64,000 nucleotides of DNA from DTU013 sp964490975 (GCA_964490975.1 CAZBEQ010000006.1:1-64000); one strand, 5' to 3'; positions 8,533-18,050 are shown, counted from the stretch's first letter. Program-made: numbers and translations. The notes: generated by a model from the letters alone, not told the origin.

Positions 8533-10074
8533 ATGGATAATATGAAGCAGGAACAAAACAACACATCTCTGATAATGAGCGGAGTCGGTAAATCCTTCCC
8601 CGGCGTTCGTGCGCTCAGCAATGTTGACTTCAAACTGCGCCGCGGTGAGATACATGCCCTGATGGGAGAGAACGGTGCCGGAAAGTCAACGCTTGTAAAG
8701 GTGCTTACCGGGGTATATTCCATGGATGAGGGAAGTGTCCGGCTGGAAGGCAATCCTGTCGTGATACGTTCGACGCATGATGCGCAAAAACATGGTATAA
8801 GTACCGTTTATCAGGAAGTGAATCTGTGTTGGAATCTTACTGTTGCTGAGAATCTCTTTCTGGGGCGTGAACCGCGTACAGCAGGTTTGATCGACTGGCG
8901 TAAAATGAACCGTCAGGCAGGAGAATTATTGCAGGAGCTTAATATTTCGGCTGATCCGACGGCGCAGCTTGACAGCTGCTCGATTGCGATCCAGCAGATG
9001 ATTGCGATCGCACGTGCAGTTAATACAGAATGTAAGTTTTTGATTCTTGATGAACCCACTTCATCCCTTGATGCCGATGAGGTAAATAAGCTTTTTATGC
9101 TTATGAGACAGCTCAAGAATAAAGGCGTAGGAATAATCTTTATCACACATTTTCTTGAACAGGTCTATGAGATCTGTGACCGTATAACAGTGCTCAGAAA
9201 TGGAGAACTGGTCGGGGAATATGAGGTGGATAAACTGCCGCGTCTCGAACTTGTAACAAAGATGATGGGAAAGGAAATCGAGAACCTTTCAAGCCTTAGT
9301 GTGAACAAGGATGAGTCGAGGTTTAAAGGGGAGGTTCCCATTATTGAGACCAGAGATTTGTCAAGTGGCAGCTCCAGAGTTGCCCCCTTTAGCCTGAAAA
9401 TGTACAAAGGCGAGGTTGTAGGCTTCAGCGGTCTGCTCGGCTCCGGCCGCAGTGAACTGGTGAGGGCGGTATATGGTGCTGATAAAGCTGTTCAGGGACA
9501 GCTGCTCATAAAAGGGAAAAACATAAAAATTAAAAATCCTTTAGATGCTATGAAACAAGGGATGGCTTACTTACCGGAAGACAGAAAAGCTGATGGGATT
9601 TTTGCGGATCTTTCCGTAAAGGAGAATATCATTATTGCCCTTCAGGCAAAACATGGATTATTAAAGCGCTTGAGCCGAAAGGATATTGAGAGATATGCCA
9701 ATGAGTATGTAAAACTGCTCAACATCAAAACTGCCAGTATCGACACTCCTATCAAGAGTCTTTCAGGCGGTAATCAGCAAAAGGTTATCCTGGCGCGTTG
9801 GCTTCTTACTAATCCTGAGTTTATGATATTGGATGAACCAACCCGTGGAATCGATGTCGGTACAAAAACGGAAATACAAAAACTGATACTGAAGCTTGCT
9901 GGCGAAGGTAAAAGCGTAGCTTTTATTTCCTCAGAGATGGATGAAATGCTTAGGACATGTTCAAGAATGGTGGTCATGCGAGATCGGCACAAAGTCGGGG
10001 AACTGGCCCAGGGTGAACTGGATCAAAGCACTATCATGAGGACAATAGCAGGGAGGGAGAATGACAATGAATAA
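8533..10074 (+). CDS. Sugar ABC importer ATPase, YtfR/RbsA type
   Basis: A 513-residue protein with two fused ATPase domains. The first has Walker A GENGAGKST (about 47-55) and Walker B LILDEPTSSLD. The second has a degenerate Walker A region, GLLGSGRSE, the signature LSGGNQQK and Walker B MILDEPTRGID. This is the layout of the CUT2 monosaccharide importers (RbsA, MglA, YtfR). It sits between its binding protein and two permeases and overlaps the first permease gene by 14 bp. The ATG follows AAGGTGGG. It energises uptake at the membrane. Confidence 0.93.
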   Translation: MDNMKQEQNNTSLIMSGVGKSFPGVRALSNVDFKLRRGEIHALMGENGAGKSTLVKVLTGVYSMDEGSVRLEGNPVVIRSTHDAQKHGISTVYQEVNLCWNLTVAENLFLGREPRTAGLIDWRKMNRQAGELLQELNISADPTAQLDSCSIAIQQMIAIARAVNTECKFLILDEPTSSLDADEVNKLFMLMRQLKNKGVGIIFITHFLEQVYEICDRITVLRNGELVGEYEVDKLPRLELVTKMMGKEIENLSSLSVNKDESRFKGEVPIIETRDLSSGSSRVAPFSLKMYKGEVVGFSGLLGSGRSELVRAVYGADKAVQGQLLIKGKNIKIKNPLDAMKQGMAYLPEDRKADGIFADLSVKENIIIALQAKHGLLKRLSRKDIERYANEYVKLLNIKTASIDTPIKSLSGGNQQKVILARWLLTNPEFMILDEPTRGIDVGTKTEIQKLILKLAGEGKSVAFISSEMDEMLRTCSRMVVMRDRHKVGELAQGELDQSTIMRTIAGRENDNE

Positions 10075-11128
10075 TATCAAGCCACTTGCCAAGAAACTTC
10101 TGAGCAGTCGGTTAACTTTCTCCTTGGTGATTTTGTTGATTGTGGTGGTCCAGAATATTATTACGACACCGTCATTTTTCCATATTTCAATCACCAATGG
10201 TTTGATTACCGGTTATATACCGGATATTCTTGATGAGGCAAGCTTACTTATAATTGTAACAATGGGTATGACTTTAGTTGTAGCTGCAACCGGCGGTGTG
10301 GATATCAGTGTCGGTGCAATTATGGCAATTGCAGCCAGCTTCTCCGGTCTTTTGCTCAATGGTGCGGAATACAGAACGGAAGTTTTTCACAGCCCGTACC
10401 TTCTGGCACTTTTGGTAGGGCTTATTGGTGGGGCACTTTGTGGTGCTTTCAACGGCTTTCTGGTGGCAGGCTTGAAAATCCAGCCAATGATAGCCACGCT
10501 GATACTGTTTACAGCCGGGCGCTCCATAGCAAAGCAAATAACCCATGGACAAACTATTTATAATATGAATCCGGCTTATAAATGGTTAGGGGTTCAAATA
10601 CCCGGTGTGCCTGTCAGAACAACAATTATTGTATCCATAGTCATAGTCATACTGGTGGTTTTGTTTACAAAGCTTACAAGCTTGGGCCTTTATGTCCAGA
10701 GTGTGGGAATAAATGGTTCATCCTCCAGGCTTGTGGGGCTGAATTCTACTGCAATAAAGTATTTGGTATTTATATTCTGCGGAGTATTAGCCGGAGCGGC
10801 CGGGCTTGTCGGTTCCAGCAGTCTGGGAAGTGTGAATTCCGGAGAATTGGGTTTGAGCATAGAAATGGATGCCATATTGGCGGTAGCTTTAGGTGGAAAC
10901 TTGCTCAGTGGCGGTAAATTCAGCATAGCTGGCTCTGTTATAGGGGCATATACCATCCAGGCTATTACTACGACATTATATGCTATGAATGTACGTGCGG
11001 ATCAGTTGAATGTATTTAAAGCGGTTATCATTATATTTATCATTGTTGCCAACAGTGATGTGTTCAAGGAAAAAGTCACGAAATTGACCCGTAAATTATT
11101 CAGCAAGAATGTATCCGTTGGAGGTTAG
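10061..11128 (+). CDS. Sugar ABC importer permease, YtfT-like
   Basis: A 355-residue integral membrane protein of the CUT2 permease family (BPD_transp_2) with about nine hydrophobic segments and the family loop GVDISVGAIMAI (about residues 84-95). ATG at 10061 follows GGGAGGG; 10067 is an equally possible start. The presence of two different permease genes after one ATPase gene matches the E. coli ytfQRT-yjfF layout, not the single-permease rbs layout. Confidence 0.88.
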   Translation: MTMNNIKPLAKKLLSSRLTFSLVILLIVVVQNIITTPSFFHISITNGLITGYIPDILDEASLLIIVTMGMTLVVAATGGVDISVGAIMAIAASFSGLLLNGAEYRTEVFHSPYLLALLVGLIGGALCGAFNGFLVAGLKIQPMIATLILFTAGRSIAKQITHGQTIYNMNPAYKWLGVQIPGVPVRTTIIVSIVIVILVVLFTKLTSLGLYVQSVGINGSSSRLVGLNSTAIKYLVFIFCGVLAGAAGLVGSSSLGSVNSGELGLSIEMDAILAVALGGNLLSGGKFSIAGSVIGAYTIQAITTTLYAMNVRADQLNVFKAVIIIFIIVANSDVFKEKVTKLTRKLFSKNVSVGG

Positions 11129-11132
11129 TATA

Positions 11133-12257
11133 ATGAAAAACAGTAAAGGCATTGTGCCAGGTTCTGATCTTTTGACTAAACGGAAGGGAATAGGCAATAC
11201 AGGTGTATTGTTGTTAATTACGGTATCTCTTTTCGTAATTCTATATATCGTCTCACTATTCATGTTTGCAGATAGCAACTTCGCGAAATATTCTGTGTTT
11301 TTCAACTTGTTTAACAACAAAGCTTACTTGTTGATGCTAGCGTTGGGACTAACTGTTGTTATGATCACCGGCAGCATAGATATCTCTGTTGGCGGTGTGA
11401 CGGGATTGATAAGTATGGTTATTGCAGCGATGCTTATGGACGGCGGGGTAAGTGCGGTATGGACGATCCCGGTGTCGATGGGAATAGGCTTGGCGTTTGG
11501 TATTGTACAGGGTTTTCTGGTTTCATATTTGGAAATCCAGCCTTTTATCGTAACACTGGCGGGTATGTTTTTTGCTCGTGGTATGATAAGTGTTATCAAC
11601 ACTAAATCTGTGCCGATAACGAACGAGTTGTTCATGAGCTGGTCGAGCGCCAAGGTATATATCCCGCTTTTATACAATGAGCGCAATAACGGTACACGTG
11701 ACGTTGCATACCTTACTCCGGCTGCTATTGTGGCTATTGTTGTTTTAATAATCCTGATCGTAGTTCTTAAAAAGACAAAGTTCGGGCGTTCTCTGTATGC
11801 TATCGGAGGCAATACCCAAAGTGCGCTGTTGATGGGTATCAACGTCAGAAGGACCAAGTTTATGGCACATGTACTTTGTGGCCTGCTTGCCGGTGTCGGC
11901 GGCTTTCTCTATACACTTTTTGCTCCATCCGGAAACCCAGGAAATGGGTATGGCTATGAAATCGATGCTATTTCTTCGAGCGTAATAGGCGGCGCGATGC
12001 TGACAGGTGGTATAGGGCTTCCTATAGGAACTCTTTTCGGAGTATTGATAAATGCCCTCATAGAGCGTGTAGTTCCACTGCTTGGTATCGTTGAAGCATC
12101 CTGGCCAAGAATTATCACCTCGGCATTTCTGTTCGTATTCATAGTACTTCAGAGCATATTAGCAAGCGCCGGCAAAAAAGGCGGCTTTATGCTGATGCTG
12201 CCTGGATGGATGAAGATCAAGAGTACCGTGAAGCAAAAAGAAGACTTGAAATCATAG
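11133..12257 (+). CDS. Sugar ABC importer permease, YjfF-like
   Basis: A 374-residue CUT2 permease with the loop GSIDISVGGVTGL and the late motif SSVIGGAMLTGGIG. The ATG at 11133 has a clear TTGGAGG site (11118-11124), so the in-frame ATG at 11109 inside the previous gene is not used. It differs clearly from its neighbour, consistent with a heteromeric membrane channel. It is the last gene of the importer operon; a terminator follows at once. Confidence 0.88.
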   Translation: MKNSKGIVPGSDLLTKRKGIGNTGVLLLITVSLFVILYIVSLFMFADSNFAKYSVFFNLFNNKAYLLMLALGLTVVMITGSIDISVGGVTGLISMVIAAMLMDGGVSAVWTIPVSMGIGLAFGIVQGFLVSYLEIQPFIVTLAGMFFARGMISVINTKSVPITNELFMSWSSAKVYIPLLYNERNNGTRDVAYLTPAAIVAIVVLIILIVVLKKTKFGRSLYAIGGNTQSALLMGINVRRTKFMAHVLCGLLAGVGGFLYTLFAPSGNPGNGYGYEIDAISSSVIGGAMLTGGIGLPIGTLFGVLINALIERVVPLLGIVEASWPRIITSAFLFVFIVLQSILASAGKKGGFMLMLPGWMKIKSTVKQKEDLKS

Positions 12258-12281
12258 TGGAGTGTGCCGGCTTCCGGCAGT

Positions 12282-12315
12282 AAAGCCCCGGGCTTTGAAC
12301 CCCGGGGTTCTTTAA
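12282..12315 (+). terminator. Rho-independent terminator of the importer operon
   Basis: AGCCCCGGG pairs with CCCGGGGTT around a short loop and is followed by a T-rich tract. Confidence 0.8.
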
Positions 12316-12370
12316 TTTGCAGGTTTCTTCTTTACTGCGTCAAATCAATCCTGAATATTTTATCATTAGA

Positions 12371-12400
12371 TTGACATTAGTTGGAACTGAGTGTTATACT
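12371..12400 (+). promoter_or_regulatory. Sigma-A promoter of the MarR/ABC exporter operon
   Basis: TTGACA (12371-12376) and TATACT (12395-12400) with 18-bp spacing, about 80 bp upstream of the MarR start codon. Confidence 0.75.
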
Positions 12401-12406
12401 ATTCAA

Positions 12407-12452
12407 TAGTTAACTAACTAATAATTATGATATTAACAATTAACAAGTTAAT
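12407..12452. promoter_or_regulatory. Candidate MarR operator sites
   Basis: The palindrome TAGTTAACTA (12407-12416) and an inverted pair ATTAAC/GTTAAT (12432-12437 and 12447-12452) share a TTAAC core and lie between the promoter and the MarR gene. This fits MarR-type autorepression. Confidence 0.5.
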
Positions 12453-12481
12453 ATACAACTTTATTACAGGGTGATGAGGAA

Positions 12482-12961
12482 TTGGGAAGTAACGAAAACA
12501 ATTATGAAAATCAAATCAGTAACAGGACGATCATTCATCAAATCATTGGGCTTTCAATGAGACACAGGAAAATCATGCAGAGCTGCCTGGATAAAACAGG
12601 TGTCTATCAGGCCCAGCATCACCTGCTGATGAGAATCTCCCATAACCCGAATGCTTCGCAGAAGGATATTGCCATGTCGATGGATGTATCTGCAGCTACG
12701 ATAGCGGTATCACTGAAAAAACTGGAAAGGGGAGGATACATCAAAAAGGAAATGGATAAAGGCGATAATCGGCTAAATCAAATTACCATTACTGATAAAG
12801 GGAACAAGGTCGTAGAACAAAGTAAACAGATTTTTGAATCAAGAGATCGAAAGATTTTTGAGGGTTTCTCTGAAGAAGAGAAACATACACTGTCTGCTTT
12901 GCTGCAAAAGCTGGATACCAATCTGGTCAGGATGGAAGATGAAATAAAATCACAAAAATGA
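12482..12961 (+). CDS. MarR-family transcription regulator
   Basis: A 159-residue winged-helix regulator: helices from about 18, the recognition region SQKDIAMSMDVSAATIAVSLKKL (described in parts; about 58-80), and the basic wing KKEMDKGDNRLNQITIT. The TTG start at 12482 is preceded by GTGATGAGG. Its stop overlaps the start of the first exporter gene by 4 bp, so it most likely represses this operon and is released by a compound that the pump removes. The ligand is unknown. Confidence 0.9.
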   Translation: MGSNENNYENQISNRTIIHQIIGLSMRHRKIMQSCLDKTGVYQAQHHLLMRISHNPNASQKDIAMSMDVSAATIAVSLKKLERGGYIKKEMDKGDNRLNQITITDKGNKVVEQSKQIFESRDRKIFEGFSEEEKHTLSALLQKLDTNLVRMEDEIKSQK

Positions 12962-14712
12962 AAGGACATAGTGTTATGAAACGGTATTGGAAATATATCA
13001 AACCTTATCTGCCTGCATTTATCATAGGACCGATCCTTATGATCGTGGAGGTTATTGGCGAAGTTGTGATGCCTCTGTTGCTGAGCAACGTGATCGATTA
13101 TGGAGTAAGCGGCGGTAGGGGAATTTCTTATATAATAACGATGGGTGTGACTATGGTGGTCACAGCATTGTGCATGATGGCAGGCGGCGTCGGGGGAGCT
13201 TATTTTGCCGTCAAGGCATCCACGGGGTTTGCGAATGATTTGAGGAAAGACATGTTCAATCAGATCCAGAAGTTCTCCTTTAACAATATAGATAGATATA
13301 ATACAGGTTCTTTGATTACACGATTAACGAATGATATCACACAGGTACAGAACATGATCCAGATGCTGTTGAGGCTGGCCCTGAGAGCGCCGGGCATGCT
13401 TATCGGTGCGCTTATTATGGCTTTTGTGCTAAATGCAAAGCTGGCATTGGTTATACTGTGTGTAATACCTTTGTTATCGATTGCGATCTACTTTATTATG
13501 AAGACTGCCTTTCCCCGGTTCACGATCATGCAGAAAAAGCTGGACGCACTCAATACTGCCACCCAGGAGAACTTAACTAATATCAGAGTCGTAAAATCCT
13601 TTGTCAGAGAGGGATATGAAGAAGATAAATTCGAAGAGGCCAATAATAACCTTAAAGATAGTACAATAAATGCAATAAAGGTTGTTATCCTGGCCATGCC
13701 TGGTATGATTCTGGCGATGAATATCACGACCCTGGCAGTGGTGTGGTTTGGAGGGAATCAGATCATTGCAGGCAGCATGACCACCGGAGTTTTGACTGCA
13801 TTTGTGAACTATGTTGTCCAAATCCTCATATCACTGATGTTTGTTTCCATGATCATTCTCAATAGTTCCAGAGCGCTTGCGTCTGCAAAGCGTATCAACG
13901 AAGTCCTTTGTACCGATATCGACCTGACGGATGATGACGCTTCCAAAAAGGAAGTTGCTGTTCAAGACGGAAAAATCGAGTTTAGGGACGTTTTCTTCAA
14001 ATATTATAAAAGCAATGAGAAGTGGGTCCTTGAGGATATTAATCTTGTAGTGCACCCGGGTGAGACGGTAGGTATCATTGGTTCGACTGGCTGCGGAAAA
14101 TCTAGCCTGGTTCAGCTTATCCCCAGATTATATGATGCAGATCAGGGAGAAGTACTGGTTGATAATGTAAATGTGAAGGACTACTCTCTGAAGAACCTTC
14201 GAGACGGAGTCGGTATCGTGCTGCAGAAAAATATTCTGTTTTCCGGCACAATCAAAGAAAATCTCAAATGGGGCGACGAAGATACAGATGATAATACGTT
14301 ATATCAATTTGCGGAGAATGCGCAGGCACATGGATTTATCACCTCTTTTAAGGAAGGGTATGAGACCGAGCTTGGCCAGGGCGGCGTAAATGTCTCCGGC
14401 GGGCAGAAGCAAAGGCTATGTATAGCCAGAACGCTGCTAAAGAAGCCAAAGATACTGATTCTCGATGACAGTACGAGCGCTGTTGATACCGCAACGGAAG
14501 CCAGGATCAGGGAAAGCTTCAATAATGAGCTGAAGGGTACGACGAAAATTATAATAGCACAAAGGATATCCTCTGTAATTGATGCTGACAAGATCGTTGT
14601 CATCGATGATGGACAGATTACCGGAGTTGGTTCCCACCAGGAATTGATGCAAAGCTGTGAAGCATATGCGGAGATTTACTACTCACAGATGGATAAGAAG
14701 GTGACAGCATAA
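12958..14712 (+). CDS. Heterodimeric ABC exporter subunit with degenerate catalytic site
   Basis: A 584-residue half transporter: six membrane helices (about 15-310) then a nucleotide-binding domain (about 345-575). Walker A is GSTGCGKSS and the signature is the canonical VSGGQKQR. The catalytic Glu after Walker B is Asp (LILDDSTSAVD) and the switch His is Gln (IIAQRISS). These are the hallmarks of the degenerate partner in heterodimers such as TM287/288, BmrCD or LmrCD. It overlaps both MarR and the second subunit by 1-4 bp. A second possible start, ATG at 12976, would shorten it by six residues. Confidence 0.92.
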   Translation: MKGHSVMKRYWKYIKPYLPAFIIGPILMIVEVIGEVVMPLLLSNVIDYGVSGGRGISYIITMGVTMVVTALCMMAGGVGGAYFAVKASTGFANDLRKDMFNQIQKFSFNNIDRYNTGSLITRLTNDITQVQNMIQMLLRLALRAPGMLIGALIMAFVLNAKLALVILCVIPLLSIAIYFIMKTAFPRFTIMQKKLDALNTATQENLTNIRVVKSFVREGYEEDKFEEANNNLKDSTINAIKVVILAMPGMILAMNITTLAVVWFGGNQIIAGSMTTGVLTAFVNYVVQILISLMFVSMIILNSSRALASAKRINEVLCTDIDLTDDDASKKEVAVQDGKIEFRDVFFKYYKSNEKWVLEDINLVVHPGETVGIIGSTGCGKSSLVQLIPRLYDADQGEVLVDNVNVKDYSLKNLRDGVGIVLQKNILFSGTIKENLKWGDEDTDDNTLYQFAENAQAHGFITSFKEGYETELGQGGVNVSGGQKQRLCIARTLLKKPKILILDDSTSAVDTATEARIRESFNNELKGTTKIIIAQRISSVIDADKIVVIDDGQITGVGSHQELMQSCEAYAEIYYSQMDKKVTA

Positions 14713-16652
14713 TGAGTCATATTAGAGAAGAGAGAAAAGAAGAATTATTACGCAGATATGGTAGCAATACAAACAATGCCGGCGGCCCCGGCGGAATGAG
14801 ACCCGGCGGACCGGGAGGCAGGCGGCAAGGCGGTTTCGGCGGGCCACATGGCGCAATGGGCGGAGGTAAGCCTAAAAACACAAAAACGGTAATCAACAGG
14901 CTTTTTTCTTATCTGGGACGTGATAAGATTAAAATATTGTTCGTTTTTGCCTGTGTACTGGGTAGCACACTGGCCAGCTTGGGCGGCAGCTATATTTTAC
15001 GTCCTGTCATCAACAATTTGGTGTCTCCAGACCGCTCTGCAGCAGAAAAACTGGGCAACCTTGGACTGGGTATCCTTGTCATGGCCTGCATCAATTTTGC
15101 AGGTGTCATAACTGCATACCTGCACCAGCGAATCATGGTAGGAGTGTCCCAGAATGCGCTGGTCAGGATCAGAGGGGAGTTATTCAGCAAGATCCAGAAG
15201 CTTCCGGTAAAATATCATGATACACATACCCACGGTGATATTATGAGCCGCTTTACAAATGATCTTGATTCGGTCGGTGAGATGTTAAATAATACGCTGC
15301 CACAGGTTTTTTCAGGTGCTGTTACGCTGATTGGCACGATAGTACTGATGTTTATAACAAATTGGATCCTGGCAGTCGTTACCATTATCACAGTACCTGT
15401 ATTGATCTTTGCTGCCGGCGCGCTTGGCAAGCAAAGCAAAAAATATTATAAAGGTCAGCAACAGGCACTTGGGGCGGTCAATGGATATATTGAGGAAACT
15501 GTTACCGGACAGAAGGTAATAAAGGTATTCTGTCATGAAGAAACAGCGATGGAGGAATTTGAATTCCTGAGCAACGATTTGCGGAAAAAGCAAATCAAGG
15601 CGCAGTTTTTCGGCGGCATAATGGGGCCTGTTATGGGTAATCTCAGTCAGGTGAGTTATGCAATATCTGCTACGGTTGGCGGTGTCCTGTGTCTTACCTC
15701 AAATTTTGATATCGGTGGCCTCACCATATTTACTAACTATTCAAGACAATTTTCAAGGCCAGTCAGTGAATTGTCGATGCAGATGAATACGATATTTTCA
15801 GCATTGGCGGGGGCAGAAAGAGTATTTGAAGTGATGGATGAGGCGCCAGAGGCAGCAGACCCGGCGGATGCAATTGCAATCTGCTCCGAAGAAAACCTGG
15901 CAGAGGGCGCACATCCTATAAAAGGGGAAGTGCTGTTGGAGAATGTGACCTTCGGTTATGATCCCGGCAAGACCATACTTAAAAATTTAAATGTAACAGC
16001 AGAACCTGGTCAGAAAGTCGCTTTTGTTGGATCAACGGGCGCAGGGAAGACAACCATAACAAACCTGATAAATAGGTTCTATGAGATCGAGGAAGGACAG
16101 ATATTGATTGATGGTATCGATATTAAGAAGATCAGGAAGGATTCATTGAGGGGCAATATTGCAATGGTACTTCAGGATACCCATTTGTTCTCAGAAACAG
16201 TCAGGGAGAATATCAGGTATGGACGTCCCGATGCAACCGATGATGAAGTGATAGCTGCCGCTAAGATCGCGAGTGCCCATTCCTTTATCGAGAGATTGTC
16301 CGATGGATATGACACTGTATTGGAAGGCGACGGCGCGAATCTAAGCCAGGGCGAGCGTCAGCTCCTGAACATCGCCCGGGCCGCTATTTCAAAGGCACCT
16401 ATTCTGGTACTTGATGAGGCTACCAGCTCCGTCGACACAAGAACAGAAAAGCACATAGAACGAGGTATGGATCGGATAATGAAAAATAGAACAACCTTTG
16501 TAATAGCACATAGACTGTCCACTGTTCGAAATTCAAATCAGATCATTGTACTGGAACATGGTGAAATTGTTGAACAGGGTACCCATGAAGAACTCCTCGC
16601 AATGACCGGAAGATACCATCAGCTCTATACCGGCGCAGTTGAGCTGGATTAA
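14712..16652 (+). CDS. Heterodimeric ABC exporter subunit, catalytic partner
   Basis: A 646-residue half transporter with membrane helices about 65-370 and a nucleotide-binding domain about 405-640. It has the canonical Walker B Glu (LVLDEATSSVD) and switch His (VIAHRLST) but a variant signature LSQGERQ. The active site built from this Walker B and the partner's VSGGQ is therefore the working one. The first 55 residues form a Gly/Pro/Arg-rich low-complexity cytoplasmic tail (for example GGPGGMRPGGPGGRRQGG) before the first helix. TAATG coupling links it to the preceding gene. The substrate may be a drug or lipid. Confidence 0.92.
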   Translation: MSHIREERKEELLRRYGSNTNNAGGPGGMRPGGPGGRRQGGFGGPHGAMGGGKPKNTKTVINRLFSYLGRDKIKILFVFACVLGSTLASLGGSYILRPVINNLVSPDRSAAEKLGNLGLGILVMACINFAGVITAYLHQRIMVGVSQNALVRIRGELFSKIQKLPVKYHDTHTHGDIMSRFTNDLDSVGEMLNNTLPQVFSGAVTLIGTIVLMFITNWILAVVTIITVPVLIFAAGALGKQSKKYYKGQQQALGAVNGYIEETVTGQKVIKVFCHEETAMEEFEFLSNDLRKKQIKAQFFGGIMGPVMGNLSQVSYAISATVGGVLCLTSNFDIGGLTIFTNYSRQFSRPVSELSMQMNTIFSALAGAERVFEVMDEAPEAADPADAIAICSEENLAEGAHPIKGEVLLENVTFGYDPGKTILKNLNVTAEPGQKVAFVGSTGAGKTTITNLINRFYEIEEGQILIDGIDIKKIRKDSLRGNIAMVLQDTHLFSETVRENIRYGRPDATDDEVIAAAKIASAHSFIERLSDGYDTVLEGDGANLSQGERQLLNIARAAISKAPILVLDEATSSVDTRTEKHIERGMDRIMKNRTTFVIAHRLSTVRNSNQIIVLEHGEIVEQGTHEELLAMTGRYHQLYTGAVELD

Positions 16653-16667
16653 TTGATAGTAATTGAT

Positions 16668-16732
16668 GGTGCCAGGCACTAAAGATAGACAGTTATAAAA
16701 GTAACAACTGTCTATCTTTAGTGCCTGGCACC
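16668..16732. repeat. Long perfect hairpin with GTGCCAGGCAC ends
   Basis: Two 27-bp arms (16668-16694 and 16706-16732) are exact reverse complements around an 11-bp loop. There is no T-run after it, and the stem is longer than an ordinary terminator. The GGTGCCAGGCAC head is reminiscent of dispersed extragenic hairpins. It may still halt transcription of the exporter operon. Confidence 0.85.
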
Positions 16733-16773
16733 TAGCCATTATATTAAAATAGCTGTGAGGGGGAAGTTAGCAT

Positions 16774-17694
16774 ATGCAAGAGGTTAAGGATTTGCTTAAT
16801 AAACATATAAGCAACATGGGTGGAAGAATCAAAATCGTGCCTGTAGAAATTCTGTCACAAGTTCAGAATGAATGGGTCAAATGCCTGGAGCAGTTGGAAA
16901 AGACTGAGATGTATAATAAAATGCTGAAGGATTATTTTATCTTTTCTTTACCTGCGGAAATCAAATCACTGATTTTGATTGCATTACCATCTCCTCCATG
17001 CTATGTTGAATTTGAATGGGACTCTGTAAAGATCGAGGCTGACATCCCGCCCGTCTATATTCATAGGGATCAGCAGCTGTCGATGATAAAGAATGTAGTT
17101 AGCAATGTTTTTGAACAATATCAACTTAAATCATTTCCGGTCGTTCTCCCCAAGAAAATACTCGCAGCAATAAGCGGCTTTGGAAAGTATGGTAAGAATA
17201 ATTTGCTATATATTGAAGGAATGGGTTCATGCCATCGCCTTACTGTTTTTGGATCTGACATAATCTGTACTGAAAAAATCGAATTGGCTGCGAGCTTGAG
17301 TATGGACAGATGCAGCAAATGCGGTTTGTGCATAAAGCAATGCCCAACCGGCGCTATCAGCAGCAACAGTAAGAAAATAGACGCTGATAAATGTCTGACA
17401 TTCTATAATGAAAGAAATGAGGAAATGCCTCAGTGGCTGCATAATGATTGGCATAACAGCCTGGTAGGCTGTATCAGGTGTCAGGAACGCTGCCCTGAAA
17501 ATCGTGGATTATGGAACAGGAAGAAAGTGGGGAGCTTTTCAGCTGAGGAAACGCAGAAGATACTGGATCATACGCCATTTGAGCTTCTTGATACAGCCCT
17601 GCAGGACAAATTGGCTGATTTATGTTTAGATCGATATTATAATGTTTTGGCGAGAAATATTATGCTATTGTTAAATCAAACCCGGCTGCAGTAG
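16774..17694 (+). CDS. QueG-like double [4Fe-4S] protein
   Basis: A 306-residue cytoplasmic protein resembling epoxyqueuosine reductase. The N-terminal part has the QueG-like segment SGFGKYGKNNLLY (about 132-144). The C-terminal ferredoxin-type domain has CSKCGLCIKQCPTGA (about 181-195) and a second cluster GCIRCQERCPEN (about 232-243). This double-cluster pattern is that of QueG. The N-terminus is more divergent and the protein is shorter than many QueG proteins, so the substrate could differ. Monocistronic, with a strong GAGGGGGAAG site. No other queuosine gene is in the window. Confidence 0.7.
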   Translation: MQEVKDLLNKHISNMGGRIKIVPVEILSQVQNEWVKCLEQLEKTEMYNKMLKDYFIFSLPAEIKSLILIALPSPPCYVEFEWDSVKIEADIPPVYIHRDQQLSMIKNVVSNVFEQYQLKSFPVVLPKKILAAISGFGKYGKNNLLYIEGMGSCHRLTVFGSDIICTEKIELAASLSMDRCSKCGLCIKQCPTGAISSNSKKIDADKCLTFYNERNEEMPQWLHNDWHNSLVGCIRCQERCPENRGLWNRKKVGSFSAEETQKILDHTPFELLDTALQDKLADLCLDRYYNVLARNIMLLLNQTRLQ

Positions 17695-17712
17695 CTTACC
17701 ACAACCGGGTTT
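17678..17712 (+). terminator. Weak hairpin at the end of the QueG-like gene
   Basis: AAACCCGG (17678-17685) is perfectly complementary to CCGGGTTT (17705-17712). The left arm lies inside the coding end. It lacks a T-run, so its terminator role is doubtful. Confidence 0.35.
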
Positions 17713-17744
17713 AAAGAGTTACTTGGTTGCCTCTTTGCGCCTGA

Positions 17745-17960
17745 GCCTTATCAGAAGTCTTTCAGCATAATGACATTTACACAGCTTTGTTTGCCTATCG
17801 CTCTTTCGACGACATTAATACTAAGGGCGATTATAGTTTTACAATCAGCAAAATGTATTATAATGAAAATACAGGTACAGGAATCGAGGAAATAGTTAAT
17901 GAAGATTTGATCCAATTGCTGCCGGTCATAAATACGCAAAGTGAAAAGGCCAGGTTGTAA
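17745..17960 (+). pseudogene. Unidentified coding remnant
   Basis: A 71-codon open stretch reads like real protein (for example AYRSFDDINTKGDYSFTISK) and ends at TAA. It has no ATG or ribosome binding site at its front, and a stop codon precedes it. It is probably the 3' end of a lost gene. I do not recognise the family. The rest of this 356-base gap holds only the weak hairpin above and the upstream region of the next gene. Confidence 0.4.
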
Positions 17961-18050
17961 TAAAACAAATATGATCTTCTGCATTGTTCAGTTTACATTT
18001 TTGTATATTGGGTAATGTATATTCATAGTGGATCAAGGGGGGAGTAAATT

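Noticed and set aside
10582..10917. A 111-codon frame within the YtfT-like gene
   Set aside because: It overlaps a well-supported permease in another frame and has no family resemblance.
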